The notes under the pieces are model-generated. The model saw only the letters and a program-made list of their open reading frames with translations. It did no database searches and was not told the DNA's origin. A program made the translations under genes and the position numbers. Source: Nemertoderma westbladi (taxonomy: Eukaryota > Xenacoelomorpha > Nemertodermatida > Nemertodermatidae). Taken from it: a DNA stretch of 53,535 nucleotides. The DNA lies in the NCBI GenBank assembly GCA_032718475.1, contig JAUCBJ010001515.1, positions 1 through 53,535 on the forward strand. The letters are read 5' to 3'. Positions 10,901 through 21,638 of the stretch are shown here, one piece after another. The stretch's first letter is position 1. Every line of letters starts with the position of its first letter.

Positions 10901-13029
10901 ATCAGAATTATAGCGATTTACGTCTCTAAATTTACACATTAGTATTTTGATAATATCTTTACAAATAACTGAGAAATTGAAAAATCTGGCCAGGCCACCA
11001 GTAAGAAACGGTGTCGATCTATCATCATACCGAATTTCGTACCATTTTATTGAAATTTGAAAAAAATTAGGGGGGGGGGGGGGGGGGGGCTCCGACCCCC
11101 TAAAAATGGTTGTTGTATTAAGGGTTATGGTGCATAACATAGTGAACATCGCAGCAGGCAAAACATTGTAATTAAATTATATTAAATCTTTCGCGGCGTT
11201 TTACAAGGCTACAGGATCCCACACTATTTAACACGTCACTGAAGTACTCGAAGTCCATTCAATCTTTCTTTGTAGGTACACATAAGCAGAAACGAGATTC
11301 CAAACTGATTTTACTATATAGGCATAGCTCACTAAGGATAGACTGCTCGGTAGGTTGAAGTTCTTATTGGCTTTTATATATAGAGGTATTAGACCGGGAT
11401 AGTTTTTCCTTTGAGGTTTGAAGCAATGCGCGAAATAAGATATTATCAAGAGTACATTAGGACAGCTTCTCAACCGAAGTATAGTACGAAGGTTAGCCAG
11501 ATAAATTTTCGTGGATAATGGTTTACAATTTAATAGTTTGTACACTACGAGGTTTGAGGCGTACGTTCCCAGGTGCATAAGTTTTTTGTCCAGTTCGGAT
11601 TGTTGTGAGTAAACCTGCAGCAAAACGAATCTTGTACATGATCGACGGTGGCGCTAGAGAGCTCCACAGTCACCAGCGCTATACGCGCGAATCAGCCTAT
11701 CAGACCTCATCAGTTCAGCTATTCTTCCCTGACTCTTATTTGTTCTAATTATTTGTTCTAGAAACGTTTTTTTTATACCTAACCTGTTTAATTTCATTTT
11801 CAAACAATGGGAGCATTACGGGAGAAACATTAATTTGTTCTAAAATAAGCAACATTTAAACAATTCGTGTTTACCAATATATACCGGTACCGTAATGCTT
11901 AACTTACCCTTCATAATATATATATATTATATATTATTATATAAATATATAAATATTATTATTTTTTATATATTAATATAATATTATATTAATTTATATA
12001 TATTATAATTTTCACTAGCTCTCGATTTGTTATAGATCTCGCTACGCTCAATAATCTGGATAGTGACAAACCTTAATGTCTAAGTAATTAGCGGCTAGAA
12101 TTAGTTCGAACAAGGTTCCCTGGTCTACTTTAAGGAAATCCACATCGAAAGGTGACAGATCGTCGGTGCGTCTTTCCTTGTTGTCTTCGTCTTCTGGAGG
12201 GGGTGGGTCCTCTCTGTGTTGGTGACACCAAGCGATGACCTGGTGAATAACAGAATAAAGTACAAACAAAAGGTAATCAAGTTAATGATCTATGTAATAA
12301 AGTATAGGAACAATTAAATAAAGTACAGGGAAGTGATAGTATAAATATAATAAGTATATTATGGTATAAAGTATAACGTAGGTAGGTAATGTATTGAGCG
12401 ATGCAAATAAGTATAAGGAAAATGAGATAATGTACAGATAATGCTACGAAGTATAACGAAATGAAATAAAAAAGAATAAGTAATATAAGATAAAGTGATA
12501 AAGATAAGAAGCAATGTTATAAAGTGCATGGAATATGAAATACTAAAATACAGAAATATTCTAAAATTATAAAAAACTATGTAATGCATTGAGCAAGAAA
12601 AAAAGTAGGTAATAATGTAAATAAAAATTTTACTAAGTATGAAATGAAATAATAGTAATAAAGTAATAATAAATAGAAATATATATTGAGCAAAGAAAAA
12701 TAGTAAAGTGAAGCAATAATGTACATAAAAATGATATATAATCATTTTTGTATAAGCAGTGTAGTAGGACTAATAAAGACTTATCAAGAGTTCATATCAG
12801 AGACAATGAATAATGTGTAGAGCAGAATAATTCAATATAAAAAAGTATAGTTTATACGCACTTTCTTCAAAATTGCGGAATTGACATTAGGCAAGGGAAT
12901 GGGGTCTTGGTCAGTCTCATCTAGACCAAGATCCTCCAACATTGTCTTTATTGTTACACTTTGTTTAGCGACCTCGGTATCAATCTCGAAGGGCTCGCCA
13001 TCCGAACTCTGTAACTTTATCGTAGGCAT
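7774..13029 (-). CDS. SKP1: SKP1, SCF ubiquitin-ligase adaptor (three coding exons)
   Basis: The spliced product is 162 residues, against about 163 in most animals. It starts [12 protein letters not shown] and ends [12 protein letters not shown], with the invariant WCEEK tail. SKP1 bridges CUL1 and F-box proteins in SCF E3 ubiquitin ligases in nucleus and cytoplasm. The N-terminal BTB/POZ-like fold is encoded by exons 1-2, and the C-terminal F-box-binding helices by the end of exon 2 and exon 3. Joins are 12862-13029, 12072-12239 and 7774-7926, all phase 0. Introns begin GT and end AG on the minus strand (GTGCGT...CACCAG and GTTTGT...TTTAG). No stops or frameshifts are seen, and the introns argue against a processed pseudogene. 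Intron 2 (4,145 bp) is filled with transposons. A non-coding first exon upstream of 13029 is possible but not identifiable. Confidence 0.97.
8124..8148 (+). repeat. Poly-G tract (25 G) in SKP1 intron 2
   Basis: An uninterrupted run of 25 G on the plus strand (C in the SKP1 transcript), about 200 bp inside intron 2 from exon 3. It is one of at least twelve such tracts in this window. Confidence 0.95.
8618..10015. mobile_element. hAT-like non-autonomous element in SKP1 intron 2, 8-bp TSD
   Basis: An 8-bp duplication AAGGTTAG (8610-8617 and 10016-10023) flanks terminal inverted repeats starting TAGGGATGTCCCGGAAT. Next to both ends are repeated, partly palindromic motifs (CCGGCCGGAACCGGAATT, TTCCGGCCGGAA), present several times at 8640-8700 and at 9903-10005. 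The TAGGG terminus, 8-bp duplication and subterminal motif arrays fit hAT. The body is AT-rich with a TTATTATAAATT array at about 9760-9860 and no transposase frame. Copy a of a dispersed motif lies at 9044-9098. Confidence 0.85.
9044..9098 (-). repeat. Dispersed 55-60 bp motif, copy a
   Basis: Contains GAACATGTTACCGAGACATG followed by ATTCGAACCAAAACAATAAA. Related copies occur at 19075-19131, 25511-25567, 26378-26440 (reverse), 27458-27515 and 52976-53041. At 19075 and 27458 it lies just beyond a LINE C-terminus on that LINE's 3' side, so I give the minus strand. It may be a shared LINE or SINE 3' end. Confidence 0.6.
10416..11124. mobile_element. Foldback element with long arms and poly-C/poly-G terminal tracts
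   Basis: The arms are inverted copies. The left starts CCCTTAATACAACAACCATT, then AGGGGGTCGGAG, a run of 13 C (10451-10463) and a block containing GATGATAGATCGACAC. The right arm repeats all of this on the minus strand with 20 G at 11070-11089. Both arms end inward with GACGTAAATCGCTATAATTC and TTCTAGAATATTAATTA around a ~50-bp loop (about 10822-10870). The left arm carries ~170 bp (about 10560-10735) absent from the right. No target duplication was recognised. It lies in SKP1 intron 2. Confidence 0.85.
11125..12047. other. Remaining SKP1 intron 2 sequence
   Basis: AT-rich intronic sequence with a (TA)-rich block at about 11915-12015. A minus-strand frame at 11228-11623 resembles no family I know, and I do not call it a gene. 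Confidence 0.5.
12072..12239 (-). CDS. SKP1: SKP1 coding exon 2
   Basis: This exon encodes residues 57-112. It starts [11 protein letters not shown], then the flexible acidic loop [17 protein letters not shown], then [18 protein letters not shown] and LDIK. The acceptor CACCAG lies at 12245-12240 and the donor GTTTGT at 12071-12066. The exon is exactly 168 bp, as is exon 1. Confidence 0.97.
12240..12861 (-). other. SKP1 intron 1
   Basis: A 622-bp intron, purine-rich on the plus strand and therefore strongly pyrimidine-rich in the transcript, with many AAAGTA/ATAAAG-like words that look like a decayed short tandem repeat. The long minus-strand reading frame over 12359-12745 is a by-product of this composition. 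Confidence 0.85.
12862..13029 (-). CDS. SKP1: SKP1 coding exon 1
   Basis: This exon encodes residues 1-56, [20 protein letters not shown] through NSAILKK. It includes the conserved [15 protein letters not shown] helix and the [14 protein letters not shown] segment. The donor after the AAG AAA codons is GTGCGT (12861-12856). The ATG is preceded on the minus strand by CATACACCAACACC, without an obvious splice acceptor nearby. Confidence 0.97.
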
Positions 13030-13235
13030 GGTGTTGGTGTATGTAACGTACCGGTATATGATATAGATTAAGTGTATAATAATAAAATTATATATATAAT
13101 AACATATAAAACAGTTACAGAGTTTGCTAATCTCACACCAGAATAGAGACAGAGAAACTTACAAACACTATGATACCGATATGCGTAAGACAATACAGCT
13201 ACAACACTAGACAGTCATGATCAATAGATCAATCA

Positions 13236-13690
13236 TGATAAAACGTATAGAACCGAACAAATCCTAAGAGCGTATGGAATACCAGAAGTAATTGTCGCTG
13301 GCATTGGATTGTTATATTGTGACACAGAAGCTGATATACCCTCACTAGATGGTGAAACTGAGTTCTTCTCAATCCTGGCTGGCGTCTGGGCGTACGGCAA
13401 GGTGACATATTGGCACCATTACTAAATTACTATTCATAATTGTACTGGATTACGCATTGGATTGAGGACGGCCATAAGAGTGAAGATCTGGGTTTCACAC
13501 TAAAAGAACGCAGAAGTACCGGTAGTAGATATCCGGCAACTACAGACACAAACACCGAATTTGCGGATGATATCGCCCTGCTATTGAACACTAGCAGATG
13601 CACAGCTTCTACTGAATAAAGTGGAGAGGGCTGTTAAGGAGGTTGGATTGAATATAAAAAGACATCAGAAATTCATAAGGGTAGCCTATA
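13236..13690 (+). pseudogene. LINE reverse-transcriptase domain remnant
   Basis: The plus strand gives, across shifting frames, the ordered blocks of a non-LTR reverse transcriptase: TEQILRAYGIPEVIVAGI, then DGETEFFSILAGV, then GHKSEDLGFTLKERRS, then EFADDIALLLNTSR with the catalytic (F/Y)ADD box, then LLNKVERAVKEVGLNIK. Stops and frameshifts separate them. Only the palm region is present. It ends where the MITE at 13700-13918 begins. It lies upstream of SKP1, on the opposite strand. Confidence 0.85.
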
Positions 13691-13699
13691 CAAACAGCC

Positions 13700-13918
13700 A
13701 AATATACAAAGGGTAAAGCTGACCGTGCAGTGACGTAAAAATATTTGTGGTATAAGGTTATATTTCGGCCACAGGCCTTTATCCAAACCCAAATTGCCTG
13801 ACTACAGAGAAATAGGGCTAAATACATAAGTGCAGTCTTCTAACGCGCCAATTTCTCAAATATCTAAATATTTTTATGTCACTGCACGGTCAGCTTTATC
13901 CTTTGTATACAATGATAG
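13700..13918. mobile_element. Small MITE (~210 bp)
   Basis: Inverted repeats of about 45 bp: the left reads TATACAAAGGGTAAAGCTGA, then CCGTGCAGTGACGTAAAAAT. The right arm repeats this on the minus strand with one or two changes. The loop contains no gene. A TA duplication is possible, but the precise ends are uncertain. It sits directly after the LINE remnant. Confidence 0.7.
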
Positions 13919-14545
13919 CAACAGTGAAGGGGCACACACATACTTAAAGAAACAGCCAAATAGGGTCTCGCGGAAAAATTTAAACACAAATATCTATCCG
14001 TACCTTGCAATCTTGCATCTATGGCAAATTAAAGGTGTTCCAAATTACATAGGTATTTCTTAAGATAACAAGCTACGGTACAGTAAATCCTTCCGTACAA
14101 TTCCACATATCACATAGGCCTAGGCCTACTGGAACTGGACTGCAAACTGCAACAATGACTTCAGAAATTACAGCTTTCCAAATGAGTTAAAATATCTCGT
14201 CACCAAAAAACAAATTAGGCTATTACATTGCATTAAATTAAGACAAAAAACTGACAAATCTCATTCAATGGTCTCCATTATCAAAGTCACCCACACTACC
14301 AAAGTCACACAAGTCCCTAAAAGATGCCACCCTGCTCCATAGCGCGGGAAATTCAAATGATTGAAAGAAATGCAATTTGTACTGGAAAGGTTGGCAGTAT
14401 GGCAGATCAGATCAACCACCTATATTTTGGTGGTGAATTCTGTTAAAACATTGAATACATGAATAGAGTAAAACTAAATGTAATTCATTGAAGAATAAAC
14501 TATTTCTTATCGGTTAAATTAACTCATCCGTTATTGTTTTATCTA

Positions 14546-14692
14546 GCCTGGGACTTCGAGCAGCACATGAACAACTAAACTGGCTGGTTACCTATTCTGG
14601 GACTTCGAGCAGCACGTGAACAACTAAGCTGACTGGTTAACTAGTCTGGGACTTCGACCAGCACGTGAACAACTAAACTGAACTGTTATTAC
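14546..14692 (+). repeat. 49-bp tandem repeat, three copies
   Basis: Each unit starts CTGGGACTTCGAGCAGCACA, continues TGAACAACTAA and ends in an ACTGGTTA-like block. The copies differ at a few positions. Confidence 0.85.
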
Positions 14693-16218
14693 AGTAGGCC
14701 TACTGCACATGCAGTAGCAGTAGCTACTACAGTAAAAAGTTTACAGTATGAAGTCTACTGCTCTAGCTCCTTGACCTTTTAGTACGTACCCACGTACATT
14801 ATGTAGCACACTGTGTACAGCTTGTGATGGAAATATGATAATTCTGTCATTTGAATCAACCGCAAAAATTATATCCATTCACTGCGCCTTTCTATCATCT
14901 ATCATCTATCCACTTCATCATCATCGTGTCTGCACGGTACTTCACATAGCGCCCCATTTGGAGATCTCCAGTGAATGTTTGGATTTGACCTGACCAAATT
15001 GGTTTACTACGGAAGATCCGCAGTGGGCACACCTGAGCGGGTGTGGGCCACTCGGAATCCGACAAGGCGGCACACATATTGACATTTGGCGTATGTACAT
15101 TTCTTACAGTAGGGGGCCACTGCTGCACTGGGTTAAGAGTTTTTACGGTAGGCCTATACTTAATATGAACAAAAATAAGAAAGTGGTGGTGATGTATCTG
15201 AAAAATAAATAAATAAACGTGGCTCTTTGTCTCTCTCTCAAGTTGATTTGGATTAGGACAATGTGATACTTTTCACTCCTGCAATAATTCAGGTGGTTCG
15301 ATGAGACTGCTTAGGGGTGGGGGGGGGGGGGCTGCTTAAGTCTTGTGGATATTGTATAGTATAGTCTTGGTTTGTTTTTAATTATACTGTATTCATCCCT
15401 ATTGTTATATTATTCCTACCCCCCCCCCCCCCCCCCCCTCCATCTGATTATATTAATTACTAATAATAATATAATTCGTGATACTACACAAAAAGAGAGA
15501 ATGTAACAAAGAAATGAAAAGAAGGGCAATGTTATAGTAAATGGATTTGTGTTATGCAACACTCTGCAGCAGCTGCTGGCTCCGAGGTACCGGTAACTAA
15601 TTTTGTATAGCCTGGGACTACTGACTGTCTCTGGGTAGTATATTGAAGACATAAGTCTGTGAAGGGGAGATAATGTTAACTTTAGTTTTGATTTATGTTG
15701 TCAGCCAGGGGCGTCCTTCCGGTTCAATGAGTTATTGGGCAGATTTATCACATTGCAAGACTGTTTGATGCTTATGGAATATGTGTCAATGCTCAATGTA
15801 CTCAACGTAAACCTTTTGATTACCGTACTAATACACTGATACAGTAATATATATATTTTATTGATGCCGAAAGTTTTTATAATTATTGTGTTGTCGTTGT
15901 TGCTTTTATTTATACCTTACATATCTTATCCACTGTTTCCGTTTGTCTGTTTGTCCTAAATGTCTTATCATAATTACAATATTTTTTAGTAAAATTACAA
16001 TAATTTTGTGGTTGTTCGTTGTTGCATTTATACATTTTAACTCGTATCCAGTATCCACTATGTTTGTTAGTGCTAAATTTTACCATAATTATGTTGTAAA
16101 TATTGTAAATAGTGTTTCCAAACTATTGAAGGTCATTTTATTTATCTATGTTTTTTCTATTTTGTGCTGTTTTCAGATAAAAAACATTTTCTAGGACATG
16201 TTGAACATCATGTACTGC

Positions 16219-16388
16219 CAGGTTGGAATTTATGTAGAGTTTGCTCAACATGTGTGGCGCGGATTAAGGATCCTGGCGCGTAGTGACAGGGGCGTGTGGC
16301 GCGGATTAAGGATCCTGGCGCGTAGTGACAGGGGCGTGTGGCGCGCATTGAGGATTCTGGCGGTCCTGGCGCGAATATGGATGTACTG
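16219..16388 (+). repeat. GC-rich minisatellite with an element-C-like left end
   Basis: The block begins CCAGGTTGGAATTTATG, the terminus of element C (20831), and is followed by nearly identical ~54-bp units (GTGTGGCGCGGATTAAGGAT then CCTGGCGCGTAGTGACAGGG). ATGTACTG stands immediately before the block (16211-16218) and again at 16381-16388. It may be an internally deleted relative of element C, but the right terminus is not the expected inverted repeat. Confidence 0.5.
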
Positions 16389-17444
16389 ATGTAGGGTTAG
16401 GTTAGGACAGTCTGACAGTAGGAGGTTGCGTAGCAGTGCACTAGCAACACATCCCACTCTACAGCTCTATTCGAAATTATTCCATACAGCCATAGGTTTA
16501 AAAAGATTGAAAAATGTCCGCTCGCTTCACTCGCGTTTATACTGTAACTGCTGAACTGTAAGCCTACTCTTAGCACTGTCTGGCTGTGGACAAATGGAAA
16601 CAGACAGATTAAGCATGACCATTAAAAACATGACTTGTTTCAAAAGTTTTTCAATTGTCAGATTCTTCAAACCAATAAAACCATGACAGCCTGCATGATT
16701 CAGCAGAATTTCCGTGCTCGATACGCTCGCCAGCTCGCAATTTAATGACATCTGCATTTGAAAACAGTCGGTTTGCCTACTTTAAATTCTGAAATGTTAA
16801 AATTTTCGTGCTCGCTACGCTCGCATCTTGATCACATCTGCATTTAAAAACAGTCAGTTGATGTTGACCTACTACTAGGCCTACAACTACAGCACTATCT
16901 GACTATTACTGTCAGACTGTATTTATGTTTAACATAATTGGAAAATTTCCTTGCTCGCTACGCTCGCATTTTAATGTTAAAATACTGTAGGGCTGCAGCA
17001 TTATAAACTGATAAATTATTAAAATTTAGCAATTACTGCAAAATTTCATAGTCAATTGTTGGCTTGGCGCGCATTAGATATCATGGCTGGCGCGATTTTC
17101 GTTTAACCAGAACGCGTGTGGCGCGCTTTTTGTCAGTCTTCCATATAGGATGTACTGTACATATGTTTGTTGCCATTACCTTTTCCTACTTTATATGTTA
17201 TATTTTAATGATATACTTAGTGCCTGTTTTAACTGATTTAACATCAAATAAAAAAATTCAAATTCCAATGTTAAAACAGATTTGAATTTACCGCCAAAAT
17301 ATAGGTGGCAGATCTAAATCTACCACCCTTTCTGCTTTCCAGTACAGCCTGACAGCAGTACAAATTACATGTCTTTCAATCATTTGAATTTCCCGCGCTA
17401 TGGAGCAGGATGGCACCTTTTAGGGACTTGTCCAAACTGCAAAC

Positions 17445-18188
17445 TGCCAAAGTCACCCCACTTCCAGACTTCTGCACTTGATGAGGCTGTGATGGGTAGG
17501 CCTACAGCGCTACAGCCTACAGCTGTACAGGGCTGCAGGGTACCGGTAAATTACGGTATAGAAAACAAATAATCTATGTTGGAGTAGGCCTACAAGTCCT
17601 GAAGTCCAAAATTTAAGACTTTGTAAGGCTAAGGAATTTCAAATTTGGCGAGCTAACCCTATCGGTCTGTCGGTACCGGTCAGCTGGTACTGCATTTTGG
17701 CATTAGGCCCACTGCAGACTGCAGCACCGTAACTCAGTAACTAGACTGACCTGCTGACTGACAGACTGAGGTTGGCGTGCATGCCTGCAAGCGTGAAAAG
17801 CTAAACACATATCCTGATATCAGCTCAGCATATCTGCATATGCCATATGCTGATATCAGGATATCAGGATATGGCGATATGCAGATATGAGCGTGTCAGC
17901 GTGCAGGCAGGCAGGTGCAAGTGTACAACTCGAATCTAAAAACGCGGGTGTCTGGAACTCAGCAATGCCGAAACGTGAAACGGAACAACCAGACAACAGG
18001 CAGACAGGACAAAAGTCCTGCAAACTGCAGTTAACTGGCCTGCTGGCTGACTGGCAAACGCAAACCATCAGATCAGACCATTAGCAGAGTACTGGAGTAT
18101 GGACAGATGGAGTACAGAGAAGGTACTGGCAGACTGGAGTAGTCCGGTCAGCGAAACAGCCAGTTCTGCCTGTCTGCAGTTACTGGTT
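17445..18188. other. Unannotated spacer rich in short palindromes
   Basis: Apart from the hairpin at 17808-17886, I see only short CTGCAG, ACCGGT and GGCCTA-rich sequence and no supported gene. Confidence 0.4.
17808..17886. repeat. Inverted repeat / hairpin with CTGATATCAG words
   Basis: CATATCCTGATATCAGCTCA is followed by CATATGCTGATATCAGGATA and further ATATC repeats. The segment can fold on itself and is built of nested palindromes (GATATC, CATATG). No function is assigned. Confidence 0.6.
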
Positions 18189-19252
18189 ACAGCCAGTCGG
18201 TGAGAAGTCAAAAATTGGACTTGAGTCCAAAATTGGACTTCGACTCCAGTTCAAGTCCAAAATTGGACTTCTGTGAGTCCAATATTGGACTTCAAATCAG
18301 TCAATTGTTCCAGGGCCTTGGGTAATTGGATCGGGCGGGATTTTTTTTCTTTAATCGAAAATATATCAAAAAATAAGAGTTTTGAACAGGGGGACCTGAA
18401 ATTCACCAGGGGGAACTTTTTTTATAAGGCTTTGAATTTTTACAAAAGTCCAATATTGGACTTTAAGTCCAATTTTGGACGTGACATTGAGAATCGAACT
18501 TAAAGGTACATGAAGCATGACAGGTGAGAGACAGCCAGACAGCTGTTAAGTTATGGAAAGTTACCGTTGCAGCTCTGTATGTATCTGCAGTGTAATGACT
18601 GTACTGTACTTAGAATATAATGGTACATTCTAGCATTCTAGGTACTTTGTACTTTACTTTTAGCATGTTGTTTAGTTTACAATTTACATTCATGTTATGT
18701 CTAACCTTACAGCCTTATGTACCCAGGACTTTATAGTGTCTTTAGGACTAGATTAGATTATGCTCCAACAAATATTTAATTACAAATTATATTTGGTGGA
18801 TACTGGTAGCAATGCCAGGTTAGCCAACTGCAGCTGCTGCTAAGGCTAACTACAGTACAAGCTACGATTTCGTCTAAGGCTATGGGAGCCCGAGAAAGAA
18901 ATACTACAAGTTGATGCTACCACCATCTCTTCTAATTTTTCCATACAACAGGAAGGGTATTATAAAACGGCTGGATAACAGGATAATGAAATGGGATTAG
19001 TAACTGATTAACGTGTTGGGGTCTCCACATAATAAGTACAGAAGTAACAAGTAACACACGTCATAATCATAAACCAATTGAGGGAAAGGAACAGGTTACA
19101 AAGGCAGGCTTTTCTAACTAAAACAATAAACGCCCACTTTTGACTTTACCAATTGAAGGAGCCCTATAACCTCACCACATACTACTACTACAATCGGCAT
19201 GATTCATTGCAGCTGCATTATATATATATAGGCCCTATTATGTATTAAGATT

Positions 19253-19494
19253 GCTGTGCCGGCTTGTTGACAAAAGTGCGCCTCCACAACTCCCTTACAC
19301 TCTTACAGCCTTATCACCCATGACATTTGCTAGATCATCCGCATCTTCAAGGCCAGTGCCCTTTAAGACAGTAAGAAAGATGCATCTCAAGAAAGTCATG
19401 GGCTGTCCACCATGCTTATTCACTCCATGAGGTGCACTGGCTGGTCCTCACGGCTTAAAGCGATGTCCTGCAAAGCGGAGGCGGTTTTGTTCTA
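19253..19494 (-). pseudogene. LINE C-terminal remnant inside element A
   Basis: The minus strand reads LEQNRLRFAGHRFKP, a TGA stop, then HGVNKHGGQPMTFLR, then GTGLEDADDLANVMGDKAV. This is the well-known C-terminal pattern of L1/RTE-like polyproteins ('RLRFAGH...KHG..RGRP..TF...TGLE..DL...M.DR..W'). In-frame stops make it non-functional. The same segment is in A' at 27651-27899, so the LINE was part of A before A was copied. Confidence 0.8.
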
Positions 19495-20404
19495 GTGTCA
19501 AGCTTGGGGGAACCAATGACTGAATGAGACACCTCCAACTCCAATGTTATATTATAGTGTCTGGTTGGAGATGCAGAGATGTGTGCATTGTACTTGACAC
19601 AGTGAACCTAATCAAAACAATAAATTAGTCAATAAACATTATCTCAATAACATAATAGGTTACAGTTTACAGTAGTCTTATTTTTGCCATACGAAAATAC
19701 CACAGGTATGGCAGTATGGGTCTGTGGGTATGAATGAACTATACAGCTATAACTCAACCAGTCTGGTTCCCGGCTTAATTTGACATTATGTCAAATTTGA
19801 CATGAGGCATGTCAAATTTGTCACTAATGTCAAAATTGCCATTTCGTTGTTTAAATTCTATCTATAGGCATAGTTAAAAGACAGATGTCATGGCAAATAC
19901 GGGTAGTTGGTAGTTGATAGTACTTACCTTACTGCCTTACTGACTTAATAGTTAAACAAATAGTTAATAGTAGGCCCTACTTTCTTTATGCTTTAGTTGT
20001 ATTCAGTAAAAATATAATCAGGCAATGTACGTGTACGAGCAATCCCTCTGTGAGCAAGTCGAGTTCGATGGAAATGCTACATGATATGCCTGCCTATCCC
20101 ATGTGTAGCGACCGGGTAAAAACAGAAGCAATTGTAAAATTAACTGCGGAGCAACTGCGAGAAAAATTGATAGATATTTTGTCTAATTCAGTAATTGGCA
20201 GTCTGATTTCGTAGAATACTCAGAACTCCTTAAATTGTCCAAGAAAAAACAAGAACTAGTCGATTTGTACTTCCAAATCCAACAAGATATGAGCAATAGG
20301 TACCATAGAAGACTGATGAATAGTCTGTTCTGAATTGTATTGATATTGAGTTCCGAAATTGCTTTAGATATAATATACTGATATAACAATGATTTGTGAT
20401 TTTA

Positions 20405-20480
20405 ACAAATCAAGCCGGCACAGCATTCTTAAAAATGCAGCTGCAATGCAGCATGCCGATCCTAGTAGTAGTAGTAGTGA
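20405..20480 (+). pseudogene. Inverted fragment of the same LINE 3' region
   Basis: AAGCCGGCACAGCATTCTTA, then ATGCAGCTGCAATGCAGCAT and GTAGTAGTAGTAGTG, is the reverse complement of sequence next to the LINE tail in A (19185-19265). It is an independent, oppositely oriented fragment located in element B. Confidence 0.6.
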
Positions 20481-21638
20481 TCTTTAAATAATTTACAGAT
20501 TCTTGTTTATTGTTAAAGATTGAGATTAAAGATTGCGAGTTAGTTATTAAATGTCATTTCCATGATTTCTATGCAGTCAGCTTTCAATCTTAACCTATGT
20601 TTGGCTCTGTCTCGCCGCAATATAAAATTTATATAATTGATTAATTGACCCCTCACTCACCCCCCTTCCATTCGAAATAATAATGCCATATATAATTAAA
20701 CTACGGTAAGCTATGACTGTATGAATGGTGAACTGAACTGTTATTTATCAAGTTAAATTAGGTTACTATTATTGTTATATTTGTTTTTATTATTGTTTAT
20801 TATTATGGTTTTATTATTGTTATTGTTAGTCCAGGTTGGAATTCATGCTGCAAAACTCGGACGCGTACCTGCGCGAATGACCGCAAACCAGATGCGCGTT
20901 GCGCGTTTGGGTGAGACAGGTGCGCGTTCGGGTGTGAGACAGGTGCGCGTTGCGCCTCAGCGCACAGCTCTGCCTCTGATGCGCACCACAAATTAATTGA
21001 AATCACGAAAATACACAAAAAATGCTATGCTATGCCGATGTTACGTTAGTAAACAGGTAAAGTCAGAAAGTAACAATGTATTATAAGTATGACTTAATTA
21101 TAAGCCAACTGTATGTTTAAGCCTAATTGTTAGGTAGGCCTATACAAAGTATTATTGGCAGACTGGTACCTATTTCAATATTCGTTTTTTTTTAAATTAC
21201 CGGTACATGTTTTGTTTGTAATCTAAAATAATATTTTCTGTTATAAAAGCAGTGAGCCCGATGGGCCACCAGTAGTGGATTAAAAAAATATTTTTTAATA
21301 TTAACAATTTTGATGTTGCAAAAATTACATTTATTATGTAAGCCTAGATTCAACGTACAGACAGACAGACGTAAAGATAAGCTTAAAACGCTCAAACTTG
21401 TAAAATAGGAATGTAAAATTGTTCTTATGAACTGTGCGATTTTTTGAGATATGCATGACATGAGCTACGCGATTTTGTTGGGTCCTACTAAATACCCAAC
21501 TTTACCCAACTCCACCCAACTTTACCCAACTTTACCCAATTTTACCCAACTTTTTACCCAACTTTACCCAACTATACCACACTTTACCCAATACCACCCA
21601 ACTTTACCCAATCAATTACCCAATCCACTTTACCCAAC

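Larger units (their letters stand above)
14300..17440. mobile_element. 3.1-kb TIR element with ~150-bp inverted repeats
   Basis: The left end (about 14305-14455) contains ACAAGTCCCTAAAAGATGCC, CTCCATAGCGCGGGAAATTC, AAATGATTGAAAGA and CCACCTATATTTTGG. The right end (about 17265-17432) is its reverse complement. The interior holds a 49-bp tandem repeat, two poly-G/C tracts (15319-15331 and 15419-15438), a GC-rich minisatellite and four GCTCGCTACGCTCGC-like words (about 16514-16970). No transposase and no confident target duplication were found. Confidence 0.7.

Noticed and set aside
11228-11623. 131-codon minus-strand ORF in SKP1 intron 2
   Set aside because: No recognisable family in any of the three frames, and it lies in a transposon-rich intron; left uncalled.
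12359-12745. 128-codon hydrophobic minus-strand ORF
   Set aside because: It lies wholly inside SKP1 intron 1, in low-complexity pyrimidine-rich sequence.
13691-13961. AAACAGCCAAATA direct repeat at 13691 and 13949 as the MITE's target duplication
   Set aside because: The right copy lies ~35 bp outside the MITE's inverted repeat, so it cannot be a simple target duplication of that element.
16198-16457. Overlapping ORFs on both strands at the GC-rich minisatellite
   Set aside because: Both derive from the ~54-bp repeat; no homology beyond the repeat.
18273-18503. 76-codon ORF duplicated at 26640-26870
   Set aside because: Its conservation is explained by the A/A' duplication, and the peptide is read from the TTGGACTT palindrome array; no evidence of coding selection.
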